This document shows, in pieces, positions 18,400-27,921 of a stretch of 51,990 nt of DNA. Within the stretch, counting starts at the first letter, position 1; each line of letters opens with the position of its first letter. Below the pieces are notes generated by a model that was not told where the DNA came from, made no database searches, and saw nothing but the letters and a program-made list of their open reading frames with translations. The position numbers and the translations under genes were made by a program. Where the stretch lies: the NCBI GenBank assembly GCA_903953895.1, contig CAJBLH010000075.1, positions 1-51,990 of the forward strand, given 5' to 3'. Source of the stretch: an uncultured Desulfobacteraceae bacterium (GTDB taxonomy: Bacteria; Desulfobacterota; Desulfobacteria; Desulfobacterales; Desulfatirhabdiaceae).

Positions 18400-20328
18400 A
18401 TGTCGAGGATAAATTCACCCGCTGAATTGGAAGCATTCAGAAAGGATATCTTATCAAAAAGAGATCCGAATATACCATGTATCACCCTCTGCTCCGGATC
18501 AGCCTGTCATGCATCCGGCAGTGGAGATGTCGCTGCCCGTCTGGAAGCGGAAATCACCAAACAAGGTTTGCGTGATCGCGTCTATATCCGGAGAACGGGA
18601 TGCCATGGTTTTTGTGAAAGGGGCCCGATTATCGTCATCCACCCCGATGATATCTGTTATTTTCAGATACAGCCGGACGATGTGGCTGAAATCATCTCCC
18701 AGACGATCGTGGAAAAGAAGGTGGTCGAGCGACTGCTCTATACCGACCCCATCACCCAGGAGAAAATCGTTCACGAATCCGACATTCCGTTTTACAAGAA
18801 CCAAACGCGGCTTGTTTTCGGCTCCAACGGAAGCATCGATCCCAAAAGCATCGATGACTATCTGGCGATTGGCGGTTATTCCGCACTGGCCAAAGCACTT
18901 TCCGCCATGAGCGCCGAGCAGGTATTGGAAGAAGTCAAGAAATCCAACCTCAGAGGCCGGGGCGGCGGTGGATTTCCTGCCGGCAGAAAGTGGGAAGGCT
19001 CCCGCAATGCGCCCGAAAAAATCAAATATGTGATTGTCAACGCCGACGAAGGAGATCCCGGCGCGTATATGGACCGGGCCCTTCTTGAAGGAAACCCCCA
19101 TGCCATCCTGGAAGGGCTGACTCTGGGCGCCTATGCCGTCGGCTCCAACGAAGGGTATATTTATGTGCGTCAGGAATACCCCCTGGCCGTCGAAAATGTT
19201 CATACCGCCATCCGGCAGGCCGAAGCCTGCGGGCTTCTTGGCAAAAATATCTTAGGCTCCGGCTTTGATTTCATCGTGAAAGTCCACCAGGGAGCGGGTG
19301 CTTTCGTCTGCGGGGAATCGACGGCGTTGATGACAGCGCTGGAAGGCAAAGCCGGAGAGCCCAGGCCCAAATACATCCGATCCAATATCAAGGGCCTGTG
19401 GAACCGGCCCAGCGTGCTGAACAATGTCGAGACCTGGGCCAATGTGCCGATGATCATCAATCAGGGGGCAGACTGGTTCACACAATACGGAACGGCCGGC
19501 AGCAAAGGAACGAAGATTTTTTCCCTGGTCGGCAAAATCACCAACACCGGCCTGGTGGAAGTTCCCATGGGAACACCGCTGAGAGATATTATTTTCAAGA
19601 TCGGCGGCGGCATTCCCGGCGGCCGGAAGTTTAAAGCCGTCCAGACCGGTGGTCCGTCGGGCGGATGTATTCCAGAGCAATTGCTCGATCTGGAAGTGGG
19701 CTTTGATGAACTCACCAAAGCCGGATCGATGATGGGCTCCGGCGGGATGATCGTCATGGATGAAGATACCTGTATGGTGGATGTATCCCGGTACTTCATC
19801 GAATTTCTGACGGATGAATCCTGCGGTAAATGCACGCCCTGCCGCGAAGGCTTGCGGCAGATGCTGAAGATTTTAACCAACATTACCGAGGGTAAAGGCA
19901 AAGAAGGCGATATCGAGCTTCTGCAAGCCCTGTCCGAGACAGCAATAGAAGCCGCACTGTGCGCCCTGGGTAAAAGCGCGCCGAACCCGTTTCTCAGCAC
20001 GCTGCGTTACTTCAGAGACGAGTATGAGGCGCACATCAAGGAAAAACGGTGCCCTGCCCTCTCTTGCAAGGAGCTGATCGCTTATCACATCGATCCGACC
20101 CAGTGCAAGGCTTGTATGATCTGCGCCAGAAAGTGTCCGGCGGAAGCCATCACCGGCGCCAAAAACCAGATCCATGTAATCGACCAGAAAAAATGTACGA
20201 AGTGCGGAACTTGTCTGGAAGCCTGTCCCCCCCGTTTTGCCGCGGTTCGAAAGACTTCCGGCGTACCGGTGCCGCCACCGCTTCCTGAAGAAGAAAGAAT
20301 TATAACCCGAAAGAGCAAAGAAAAATGA
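18400..20328 (+). CDS. bamH: NuoF-like FMN/FeS subunit
   Basis: This 642-residue NuoF/HoxF-like subunit binds FMN and NAD(H). The N-terminal [2Fe-2S] domain has 'CSGSACHASGSGD'. The FMN/NADH core has 'RGRGGGGFPAGRKW' and 'NADEGDPGAYMDR'; the N3 cluster is 'ESCGKCTPCREG'. The C-terminus adds two ferredoxin motifs, 'CKACMICARKCP' and 'CTKCGTCLEACP'. It lies 9 bp after bamG and overlaps bamI by ATGA. Confidence 0.92.
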   Translation: MSRINSPAELEAFRKDILSKRDPNIPCITLCSGSACHASGSGDVAARLEAEITKQGLRDRVYIRRTGCHGFCERGPIIVIHPDDICYFQIQPDDVAEIISQTIVEKKVVERLLYTDPITQEKIVHESDIPFYKNQTRLVFGSNGSIDPKSIDDYLAIGGYSALAKALSAMSAEQVLEEVKKSNLRGRGGGGFPAGRKWEGSRNAPEKIKYVIVNADEGDPGAYMDRALLEGNPHAILEGLTLGAYAVGSNEGYIYVRQEYPLAVENVHTAIRQAEACGLLGKNILGSGFDFIVKVHQGAGAFVCGESTALMTALEGKAGEPRPKYIRSNIKGLWNRPSVLNNVETWANVPMIINQGADWFTQYGTAGSKGTKIFSLVGKITNTGLVEVPMGTPLRDIIFKIGGGIPGGRKFKAVQTGGPSGGCIPEQLLDLEVGFDELTKAGSMMGSGGMIVMDEDTCMVDVSRYFIEFLTDESCGKCTPCREGLRQMLKILTNITEGKGKEGDIELLQALSETAIEAALCALGKSAPNPFLSTLRYFRDEYEAHIKEKRCPALSCKELIAYHIDPTQCKACMICARKCPAEAITGAKNQIHVIDQKKCTKCGTCLEACPPRFAAVRKTSGVPVPPPLPEEERIITRKSKEK

Positions 20329-20909
20329 GTGAAATTCTCTTACAGATTGACGGCATCGAAGTCAAGGCAACGGAGGGGATGACCCTTCTGGAGGCAGCCC
20401 ACAGTGCCGGGATATCCATCCCCACACTCTGTCACCATGAAAAACTCGAGCCTTTCGGCGGATGCCGCCTTTGCATCGTAGAAGTGGAAGATCGTGGCTG
20501 GACCAAACTTGTGGTGTCCTGTGTGTATCCAGTTGAAAAAAATCTGATTGTCCGGACCCGATCTGAAAAAGTGGATCGCATCCGAAAAATGATCATCGAG
20601 CTGTTGATGGCGCATGCGCCGGATTCGTTCCAATTGCTGGAATACGCCAAAGAATACGGCGCCGACAGAGACCGGTTCGAAAAAGAGGCGTCGTTTTGCA
20701 TCCACTGCGGGCTCTGTGTCCGCTACTGCGCCGAGATCAAACAGAAGAACGCAATCGGGTTTGTGGACAGAGGCATTCGAAAAGAGATCAGTTTCATCCC
20801 GGAAATCTCAGCCAAGGAATGCTGGGACTGCAAGGAATGTTTTCCGCTCTGCCCGACATCGGCCCTGCAGGCTGCATATGTTTTGACCAAGGCGTTGACG
20901 GCAACCTGA
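20325..20909 (+). CDS. bamI: NuoG-like FeS subunit
   Basis: This 194-residue protein corresponds to the N-terminal FeS part of NuoG/HoxU. The [2Fe-2S] motif is 'CHHEKLEPFGGCRLCIVEV'; later motifs 'CIHCGLCVRYC' and 'CWDCKECFPLCP' bind [4Fe-4S] clusters. It is the last gene of the operon, coupled to bamH by a 4-bp overlap. The DEFGHI assembly is thought to drive the low-potential reduction at BamBC by electron bifurcation. Confidence 0.9.
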   Translation: MSEILLQIDGIEVKATEGMTLLEAAHSAGISIPTLCHHEKLEPFGGCRLCIVEVEDRGWTKLVVSCVYPVEKNLIVRTRSEKVDRIRKMIIELLMAHAPDSFQLLEYAKEYGADRDRFEKEASFCIHCGLCVRYCAEIKQKNAIGFVDRGIRKEISFIPEISAKECWDCKECFPLCPTSALQAAYVLTKALTAT

Positions 20910-20940
20910 TGTTATCATCCGTTCATTCTGATCCCCGGTA

Positions 20941-20963
20941 GGGGCGGGTTTCAAACCCGCCCT
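20941..20963. terminator. Hairpin repeat downstream of bamI
   Basis: GGGCGGGTTT and AAACCCGCCC face each other around a single C (20942-20962). There is no T-run, so it is either a factor-dependent terminator, an mRNA 3'-end stabiliser, or a dispersed GC-rich palindromic repeat. It lies 32 bp after bamI, at the end of the operon. Confidence 0.45.
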
Positions 20964-21031
20964 GTAATATGTACTGTTAATTCCATCTTTACTGCTGTTT
21001 CTGAAACAAAGAAATGGAGAAAGGAATTTCC

Positions 21032-21481
21032 ATGGACAAAAGTGCCGTTAAAGTCCGACTCATGCAGGCAGAAGATTTTGACGCGGTTGTCAAGATTGAC
21101 GAAAAAGTACTCCAGGCCGCCCGACCCGAGTATTATAAAATGAAATTCGAAAAACTTTTTCTTTCCCATGATTACGTGCCGACATCACTGGTCGCTGAAG
21201 AAAATGGAACGGTAGTGGGGTTTATCATGGGGGAAATTTTTATCGGGGAATACGGTATCTCCAAAGAGATTGGCACCCTGGATACGATCGGTGTCGATCC
21301 TGAATGTCAGAAAAAAGGTATCGGCGAGCTGTTGATCAATGAATTCGTAGCGCATTTGAAATCCCTCGGTGTTCATAAATTAAGCACCCTGGTGGACTGG
21401 AACGACTCCAGACTGGTGCATTTTTTTACCGCAAGCCACTTCAGCCCCTCCAAAACCATCAATCTGGAACGAATTATATAG
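21032..21481 (+). CDS. GNAT-family N-acetyltransferase
   Basis: This 149-residue GNAT fold has the acetyl-CoA pyrophosphate loop seen as 'DPECQKKGIGELLINEF' (Q/RxxGxG/A) and the preceding beta4 'IGTLDTIGV'. The start 21032 has AAAGGAA upstream. It lies between bam and a convergent aryl-CoA ligase. In Rhodopseudomonas palustris a GNAT enzyme acetylates and silences benzoate-CoA-type ligases, so control of the neighbouring ligase is a reasonable inference. Other targets cannot be excluded. Confidence 0.8.
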   Translation: MDKSAVKVRLMQAEDFDAVVKIDEKVLQAARPEYYKMKFEKLFLSHDYVPTSLVAEENGTVVGFIMGEIFIGEYGISKEIGTLDTIGVDPECQKKGIGELLINEFVAHLKSLGVHKLSTLVDWNDSRLVHFFTASHFSPSKTINLERII

Positions 21482-21637
21482 ACATTCAAAAAATAATTTT
21501 GCTGCGTTATCGGTCGGAGATATACCACCGTATTATCTCCGACCAACACCAATACCAAAAAAGTGGAAGCCCGCCACAGAACACTGAATGTCTATTGAGT
21601 GGTGTACAACTCCAGTGCATGCGCACATCTATGTTTG

Positions 21638-21886
21638 TTATTTCCACTCTTCGACATCGTTTAGCTTGTAGATATGATTTACCTTTCCATCTGAAATGAT
21701 TTTCAACACAATTCCGCGTTCTTCCAACTCCAGAAAACTTTCATTCATGGCTTCGGGCGATGCGTTCCATATCTCAAGAAGGTTTTTGACGGAAAGGGTC
21801 GCTCCGGAATCCGCCAGACCGCAGCAGAGTAAATACAGCGAAACGGTTTCGGTTGAAAGATTCATCTGAAATATTCTTTGATTCAT
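21638..21886 (-). CDS. Small winged-helix-like hypothetical protein
   Basis: The 82-residue protein begins at MNQRIF (an upstream start at 21937 is also open). The pattern 'SVKNLLEIWNASPEAMNESF' followed by 'LEERGIVLKIISDGKVNHIY' looks like a helix-turn-helix plus wing. It lies between the ligase and the GNAT gene, and might be a small regulator. No family was recognised. Confidence 0.45.
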   Translation of the reverse strand: MNQRIFQMNLSTETVSLYLLCCGLADSGATLSVKNLLEIWNASPEAMNESFLELEERGIVLKIISDGKVNHIYKLNDVEEWK

Positions 21887-22004
21887 GGCAGAGTACTCCG
21901 AAAATATTGTTCTTATCGATATACTGCAAACGGTCACAATCTGATATCTGAAAGCCTATAGCTGTTCATGATCCCGCCCCTCTCCCGCAGGTGAGGGAGA
22001 AGTT

Positions 22005-23315
22005 TCAGACGATCGAGTCTTCGATGCGCATGTCGAACACACGCTTGCTTTTTCGCTCGGATCTCGGCAATGAGCCATACGGAACAATCTCCGCCACCGG
22101 AGTAATCAAAACTTTTTTCTTCACATGATGCACCAGCGCTTTGGACAGTTCCTCATTTCTTTCCTCCCCGACATCCCGCGCCCGCTCGACCACCAGCCGC
22201 ATAATACCCCGCTCTGATGCATCCCTGGACAGATGTATCTGATATTCCGACCCCAGATCGGGTATTCCCGATACGATAGCATCGATGGTTGAAGGATAAA
22301 TATTAACGGCTCGAAATTTGAACATGTCATCGGTCCGCCCCCGAATCCGAGAATGCCTCGGCATGATCGTACCGCAGGTGCAGGAGCCCGGAATAATCCG
22401 GGTAATATCCCGCGTTCGATATCGAATCAGCGGAACGGCCTCCTTGCAAAGGGTGGTCACCACCATTTCTCCCCATTCACCGTCAGCAACGGTTTCCAGA
22501 GTATCCGGATTGATGATTTCCAGGATATAGTAATCCGCCCAGTAATGGATGCAGTCGTGGTCAGGACATTCGATACCCGTCCCCGGACCGTAAAGCTCGG
22601 TCAGACCGGTAATATCGAAAAGCTCGGCGCCGCCAAAAAGTTCGGATATTTTTTGACGCATGGATACCGATGCGCGTTCAGATCCATAGATGACTTTTTT
22701 GATTCGGATTTTCTCCCCGATCCCTCTTCGACTGACTTCTTCCGCCATTAAGAGCCCCATGGATGCTGTACAACATAGAACCGTTGGCTGAAGATCCAGC
22801 AGAAACTGGCACTGCATATCCACATTTCCCGGACCGACAGGAATCGCCATGGCCCCGACTTTTTCGCAGCCCATTTGAAAACCGATTCCCGCTGTCCATA
22901 CCCCATAACCCACGGCAATCTGAACGCGGTCTACGGGAGTGACACCGGCCATCTCATACGCTCTGGCAAAAAAATGGCACCAGTCTTCCACGTCTTTCTG
23001 AGTATAGCAGAGATTTTTCCGCTTTCCGGTCGTTCCGCTGCTGGAATGAATCCGAACGATTTTTTCAAACGGAACAGTCCGAAGCGGAAGCGGATACCCA
23101 TCACGAAGATCGTCTGCAGTTGTAAAGGGGAGTTTTTTAAGGTCATCCAAAGATTGAATGTCATCCGGACAGATGTTGACCCTGTCCAGCTTAGCACGGT
23201 ATTCCAAAGATCCGCCATAGGCATGGGCCACGGTCCACTTGAGTCCTTTGAGTTGGTGCTGCAACAGCCGGTCTTCGGAAGTAATGGGGGATTCAAATCG
23301 TTTCAGGGTCATCAT
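22005..23315 (-). CDS. Phenylacetate-CoA ligase (PaaK) family aryl-CoA ligase
   Basis: This is an adenylate-forming ligase of about 436 residues. Motifs are 'SSSGTTGKRK' (P-loop), 'DITGLTELYGPGTG' (adenylate binding), 'PLIRYRTRDITRI' and a C-terminal 'LPRSERKSKRVFDMR' with the catalytic lysine region. The start at 23315 has GGAGAG 3 bp before ATG; the further upstream GTG at 23342 has none. It could activate phenylacetate, benzoate or a related acid to feed benzoyl-CoA reduction. Substrate is inferred only from context: PaaK enzymes differ from the BamY-type benzoate ligases. It shares the intergenic neighbourhood with a GNAT gene. Confidence 0.85.
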   Translation of the reverse strand: MMTLKRFESPITSEDRLLQHQLKGLKWTVAHAYGGSLEYRAKLDRVNICPDDIQSLDDLKKLPFTTADDLRDGYPLPLRTVPFEKIVRIHSSSGTTGKRKNLCYTQKDVEDWCHFFARAYEMAGVTPVDRVQIAVGYGVWTAGIGFQMGCEKVGAMAIPVGPGNVDMQCQFLLDLQPTVLCCTASMGLLMAEEVSRRGIGEKIRIKKVIYGSERASVSMRQKISELFGGAELFDITGLTELYGPGTGIECPDHDCIHYWADYYILEIINPDTLETVADGEWGEMVVTTLCKEAVPLIRYRTRDITRIIPGSCTCGTIMPRHSRIRGRTDDMFKFRAVNIYPSTIDAIVSGIPDLGSEYQIHLSRDASERGIMRLVVERARDVGEERNEELSKALVHHVKKKVLITPVAEIVPYGSLPRSERKSKRVFDMRIEDSIV

Positions 23316-23841
23316 GTCTCTCCAACGCTTTATTTCAGTCACTCAGACGAACGTTTTTCGTCGATAATGTTCTTGAGTTGCTCAACCATCTGTGGCGCAT
23401 ATGTGGCGTTCCAGTAAATTTTTCGACCTGTGCAGTTAGGACTCACGCATCTATCCAGGCTATCCGAATGATTATGCAGCGAGTTAGAATTCAACTTCCC
23501 TTTTTTCAAACCAGATTTTGGCCTCATGATTTCTATAGACTTTCATAAAATTCATTTCACAAGGCAGAAGTGAGGAGAAAATACTGTAGTATAAATTCTA
23601 TCAAAATACAACATTTCAACCTTAACTGCGGATAACGCCAAAGCCATACACAAAGCATTCAAGGATGAGGGTTTGCGGTCAGGTCCCGGCCTTAATGCGG
23701 CCGTGACCGCCGCCGGTTTCAATCCCGATACACTCAGAGATTTGGACCCGCCTGCCGATAAAAAAAGCCATGGGGAAGGCTTGCTTTCACCCTTTTTTCT
23801 ATGCTTTTTTATCCACTATACTCGTAAAAAGTCGAGAAGTA

Positions 23842-23863
23842 GACGGCTTTATAAAAAGTTCGC
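23842..23863. repeat. Repeat C half-copy (GGCTTTATAAAAAGTTCG)
   Basis: This 22-bp match to the end sequence of repeat C at 24025-24149 stands alone in a 740-bp gene-free stretch (23316-24055). That stretch also holds an incomplete reading frame (about 23615-23830, with 'NAAVTAAGFNPDTLRDLD') with no good start; I regard the latter as debris. Confidence 0.5.
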
Positions 23864-23884
23864 ATCGCCCAGATGATCAGCACT

Positions 23885-23980
23885 GAATTTACCGCAAAGA
23901 AGCAAAGGACGCAAAGCTACAGCCTGTTTTTTTTATCGGTTTTCTTTGCGATCTTTGCGTCTTTGCGGTGATATCAATTT
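23885..23980. repeat. Palindromic repeat B, copy 1 (CGCAAAG/CTTTGCG)
   Basis: Left arm 23891-23916 is built of GCAAAG units; right arm 23944-23969 of CTTTGCG units; a T-rich spacer lies between. The arms pair with few mismatches into a long hairpin. A close copy is at 36789-36877. Confidence 0.8.
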
Positions 23981-24024
23981 TATGTTTGTATGAAGGATGA
24001 TAAAATCGTAACATGTCGAAAAGT

Positions 24025-24149
24025 GGATGGCTTCGTAAAAAGTTCGCAGGCAGGGCGCGTAAATCATGAGAAATGATGGGTGCTTATGGTATGCCGCAAT
24101 GACGAAGGATACAGCGCAACGCAGCATTCGGACTTTTTATGAAGCCGTC
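24025..24149. repeat. Repeat C, MITE-like element with inverted ends
   Basis: The left end GGATGGCTTCGTAAAAAGTTCG (shown in part: GGCTTCGTAAAAAGT, 24025-24047) and the right end (24129-24149, ACTTTTTATGAAGCC) are inverted copies about 125 bp apart. It carries the ATG codons at 24066 and 24099 that are in frame with the downstream kinase, so those starts come from a mobile repeat rather than from the kinase gene. Confidence 0.65.
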
Positions 24150-24255
24150 AAGATTGTTATAGAGAAGAAATCCCCATCAACAACAATCAAGCGGAACGTA
24201 AATCTTCGTCGGGCATTGGACAATCAAGTAAAACCGGGATTAAATGGAGTACGAT

Positions 24256-25988
24256 ATGAACAAGCGTGCAGAATTCGATACGTTGCAGGGGCTCAGACAG
24301 ACAGACAGACAGACAGACAGACATGTTTCCCGGAAAACACACCGCTGTCAACGGAAAACATCGAGGATCTGTCGGCCGAAGAAATCTTGCAGTTTCTCGA
24401 CGATTTACGGGTGCATCAGGTGGAGTTGGAGATGCAGAACGAGGAATTGCGCACAATGCATGCGGAGCTGGATTCTGCCAGAAAACGCTATTTTGACCTC
24501 TACGATATGGCTCCGGTGGGTTATTGCACCATCTCCGCAGGTGGGCTGATCCAGGAGACCAACCTCACCGCCGCTACCCTGCTGGGCCTGGTCCGGAGCG
24601 CACTGATCAAGCAGCCGCTCACCCGTTATATTCTTCCCGAAGACCAAAACATCTACTACCTGCTCCACAAACAACTCTTTGATACCGGCGAGCCCCAGAA
24701 ATGCGAACTGCGGATGCTGAAAATGGACGGATCTGCATTCTGGACACATCTGGCCGCAATTGCCGCGCAGGATGCCGATGGTACTCCCGTGTGCCGCATC
24801 GTGATAAGTGATATCACGGAACGCATACAGTCTGATGAAAAACTGCGGGAGAGTGAACAGAATTTCAGAACCTTGGCGGATTCCGGCCAGGCAATGATCT
24901 GGACATCCGGAACAGATAAGCTCTGCAACTATTTCAATCGCGTCTGGCTCGAATTCACAGGACGCACACATGAAGAGGAAGTGGGAAATGGTTGGGCAGA
25001 AGGGGTGCATCCGGATGACCTGCAACGCTGTTTGAATACTTATGTTGAAGCCTTCGATCGGCGGGAGAAATTCAGCATGGAGTATCGCCTGCGCCGGTAC
25101 GATGGAGAATACCGATGGATACTCGATGAAAGCTGTCCGCGCTACGACAGTCATAATAAATTTACCGGCTATATCGGTCATTGCCTGGATATCACCAATC
25201 ATAAGCAGATAGAAGACATCATGATTCGGCAGGAAAAACTGTCTTCATTGGGGCTGCTTTCCGCAGACCTTGCCCATGAACTCAGAAATCCGCTGGCCGT
25301 TATCAGTTCCTGTGCCCAGTTCTGCATCGAAAATCTGAGTCTGGATCGCCTGGTAACGGAAAATTTTCAAATGATTTATCGAAACAGCCAGCGGGCCAGT
25401 CATTTGATCAGTGAACTCCTGGCCTTTTCCCGGCCATCGGATATGCAGCAGCGGTTGCTGAATATCAACGATATGCTTCTGAAAATGGTGGAAATGGCTA
25501 AGCTTGAAACGCTTCCTTTCCGCATCGTTTTTGAAAATCAACTGGCGCCGGATTTACCACGGGTGTCCGGAGACGAGGCAAAACTGGGACAGGTCTTTTT
25601 GAATATTATGATCAATGCAATTCAAGCTGTCGGCGGAAAAGGAAAAATCATTTTAAAAACAGCTTTTCATCCGAATAAAGGCAAGGTGGAAGCCTCTGTG
25701 ATCGATAATGGTCCGGGCATCCCCGAAGAATACCGAAAACGGATTTTTGACCCGTTTTTTACGACCAAGGATGGGGGAACAGGGCTGGGATTGAGCATCA
25801 GTTTTTCAATTATTCAACATCATAACGGGACCATTGTCGCTGAGCCCGATACCAGCGGGGGAACCAGAATATCGGTGATGCTGCCGGCGATATTTCATAC
25901 AGACAATATCATATCCGGAGCTGGTGTAACGAAGGATAAAATTGATCATTTGCATGTAACGGAAAAGGAAATAAAGCATGCGAATTGA
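24256..25988 (+). CDS. PAS-domain sensor histidine kinase with CAGA-repeat frame switch
   Basis: This hybrid of two PAS domains and a HisKA/HATPase core phosphorylates the NtrC-type regulator next door. From the best start (ATG 24256, GGAG 6 nt upstream, '[18 protein letters not shown]') the frame enters seven CAGA units (24294-24323) and then, as read, ends at TGA 24549. The kinase proper is in the next frame: '[20 protein letters not shown]', PAS1 ('[15 protein letters not shown]'), PAS2, H-box '[14 protein letters not shown]' with His at 25275-25277, N-box '[10 protein letters not shown]', G1 'DNGPGIPEE', G2 '[10 protein letters not shown]'. One more unit, or two fewer, would fuse start and kinase. 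An in-frame ATG at 24066 exists but lies in a repeat element. The soluble kinase has no membrane segment. Its stop overlaps the regulator by 11 bp. Confidence 0.8.
24294..24323. repeat. Tetranucleotide tandem repeat (CAGA)7
   Basis: Seven perfect CAGA units plus CA lie in the 5' coding end of the sensor kinase gene. Because the unit length is not a multiple of three, gain or loss of a unit by slipped-strand mispairing changes the reading frame. In all frames used it encodes QTDR, so repeat-number changes do not add stops inside the tract. Confidence 0.95.
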
Positions 25989-27387
25989 TCAGAATCAGCC
26001 GTTGATCAGAAACATCCTGATGGTGGACGATGACAGCGATTTCCGATGGACCGTGTCCAATGTTCTGACCGCCACGGGATATTGCGTTCATCAGGCCAAA
26101 GATGGGATCGATTGTATGGATTTTCTGGAAAAAAACATTCCGGATTTAATCCTTCTTGATTTCCGAATGCCGGGCAAGGATGGACTATATGTCGCAGAAC
26201 AAATCAAAAAGAAAATGCCTGCCATTCCCATTCTGATGATTACTGCTCACGGCAATGTTAAAAATGCAGTGGATGCCATGAAAATAGGCGTTTATGACTA
26301 TGTCATCAAACCCATCGACAACAACGATCTTTTGTTCACCATTCGAAGGGCTCTTGAAACTCAGGATCTGATGCAGGAGGTCACCCGGCTCAGAGAAGTG
26401 CTGGGTGAGCGGACAACATTATATGAAAAGATGGGTTCCAGCGATGCCATTAAAAAACTGGTACAACTGGTTGAAAAAGTGGCGCCAACGGCTTTTACCG
26501 TATTGATTCAAGGCGAGAGCGGAACTGGAAAGGAGCTGGTTGCGCAGGCGATTCACGATATGGGTCAGGAAAAAAATGGGCCTTTTGTAGCGGTGGATTG
26601 TGGCGCGATACCCGAAACGCTGATCGAAAGCGAACTGTTCGGGTATCAGAAAGGTGCGTTTACCGGCGCTCATGTCAACAAATCCGGCCATTTTGAGCAG
26701 GCCAACGGCGGAACCCTGTTTCTGGATGAAGTGGGAAATCTGCCGTATTCATCACAACAGAAAATTCTTCGCGCCATACAGGAACGCCAGATTCAGCGAC
26801 TGGGCGCCAAAAGAGCGGAGCCGGTGCATGTTCGTATCATTGCCGCGACCAACCAGTCGCTGGAAGCCGATGTAAGCGCCGGTCATTTTCGATCCGACCT
26901 GTTTTACCGGTTGAAAGAATTTATCATCGATCTGCCTGCGCTTCGCAATCGCAAAGAAGACATTCCGTATTTGGCCAAACGTTTCATGGATGAGGCTCAG
27001 GTTGAACTGAATAAAATCTGCCTGGGATTTTCCCGTGAGGCGCTGAATATGCTGATAACCTGTTCGTGGCCGGGCAATGTGCGGGAACTACGGAATGTGA
27101 TCCGTCAGGCCGTGCTGCTCTGCGATGACCACAAGCAGATATGTCCGGAACATTTGATCCTGGTCGCTGATGCGACTTCGTATCCGGATATAACAGACAT
27201 GGCGTGTCGTATAAACCCGGACAACAGACCCCTTAAGGAAATTATCGATAAATTCACCGAGTCGATCGAGAAACGATTGATTGCAGAAGAAATTGAACGA
27301 TGCGATGGAAATAAAAGCGAGGCCGCGCGAAGGCTGGGCGTTGACTACAAGACGCTTTTAAGAAAAATGAAAAGATACCTGATTTAA
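25978..27387 (+). CDS. NtrC-family sigma-54-dependent response regulator
   Basis: This 469-residue activator has three parts. The receiver carries the acidic pair in 'ILMVDDDSDF', phospho-acceptor Asp61 ('LLDFRMPGKDG') and Lys in 'VIKPID'. The AAA+ sigma-54 module has Walker A 'GESGTGKE' (179-186), 'GAFTGA' for sigma-54 contact and Walker B 'GGTLFLDEVGN'. The Fis-type HTH has 'SEAARRLGVDYKTLLRKM'. It is co-translated with the kinase (11-bp overlap). Likely targets are sigma-54 promoters; a candidate is at 27922-27938, ahead of the next receiver gene and gvpA. Confidence 0.92.
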   Translation: MRIDQNQPLIRNILMVDDDSDFRWTVSNVLTATGYCVHQAKDGIDCMDFLEKNIPDLILLDFRMPGKDGLYVAEQIKKKMPAIPILMITAHGNVKNAVDAMKIGVYDYVIKPIDNNDLLFTIRRALETQDLMQEVTRLREVLGERTTLYEKMGSSDAIKKLVQLVEKVAPTAFTVLIQGESGTGKELVAQAIHDMGQEKNGPFVAVDCGAIPETLIESELFGYQKGAFTGAHVNKSGHFEQANGGTLFLDEVGNLPYSSQQKILRAIQERQIQRLGAKRAEPVHVRIIAATNQSLEADVSAGHFRSDLFYRLKEFIIDLPALRNRKEDIPYLAKRFMDEAQVELNKICLGFSREALNMLITCSWPGNVRELRNVIRQAVLLCDDHKQICPEHLILVADATSYPDITDMACRINPDNRPLKEIIDKFTESIEKRLIAEEIERCDGNKSEAARRLGVDYKTLLRKMKRYLI

Positions 27388-27489
27388 TTGTAACCGTTCA
27401 CTCCTCCTCCCTGCTGAATACTACAGAAAGAGCATAACTATTTGTAAACACAATATTACCCCCCCCCTCCCGACCTCCCCCCGCTGGGG

Positions 27490-27740
27490 CTGACAATTAT
27501 ACACAATTGACCCCACTATGGGGAACCTGATCATCAATTCCCCCCTTGAGGGGGGCAGGGGGGTGTGAAATAGGAAATAAATAGCTTCTGGGCGAGCAAA
27601 ACACCCCCCTACCCCCCTCAAGGGGGGAATTTTAAGTTAGCGCTTATGCCCTCAAAGGGGGAATCCTATAAAAATATTTTTTCAATCATAAAATAAATCT
27701 CCCGAAACCATAACCGGGGTCAAGTGTGTATAATTGTCAG
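27490..27740. mobile_element. 251-bp TIR element (MITE) with 11-bp target duplication
   Basis: Terminal inverted repeats of 25 bp (27490-27514 and 27716-27740; ends CTGACAATTATACACA... and their complement, one mismatch) bound a non-coding core. The identical 11-mer CCCCGCTGGGG flanks both sides (27479-27489, 27741-27751). The site is inside a GC-rich hairpin repeat whose uninterrupted form is at 34617-34662 on the other strand. The core contains a second palindrome of G/C runs. No transposase gene is inside, so it is non-autonomous. Confidence 0.85.
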
Positions 27741-27921
27741 CCCCGCTGGGGGGAGGGGTGAATGATTGCATTTGATGGATTCAATAGCCTTTTTTAATAG
27801 GGCGTTGATGTACCAGCTAAGGCATCCTTGCCATACCCAACTCCGGCAACTTGTTAAATCTAAAAAACAAACAAGATTAATTTTTCCCATTATATTAATC
27901 TGTTATAGTGAATTTTGATAT

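Noticed and set aside
23339-23527. 62-codon minus-strand frame overlapping the ligase start
   Set aside because: The overlap is with a GTG at 23342, but the ligase most likely starts at 23315 with its own GGAGAG; no domain seen.
23615-23875. Possible gene in the 23.3-24.1 kb gap
   Set aside because: The plausible stretch ('NPDTLRDLDPPADKK') has no start with a ribosome site, and turns into unlike sequence at 23790; kept only as debris.
24294-24323. CAGA tract as a CRISPR or satellite array
   Set aside because: Perfect 4-bp units without spacers inside a coding start; it is a simple sequence repeat.
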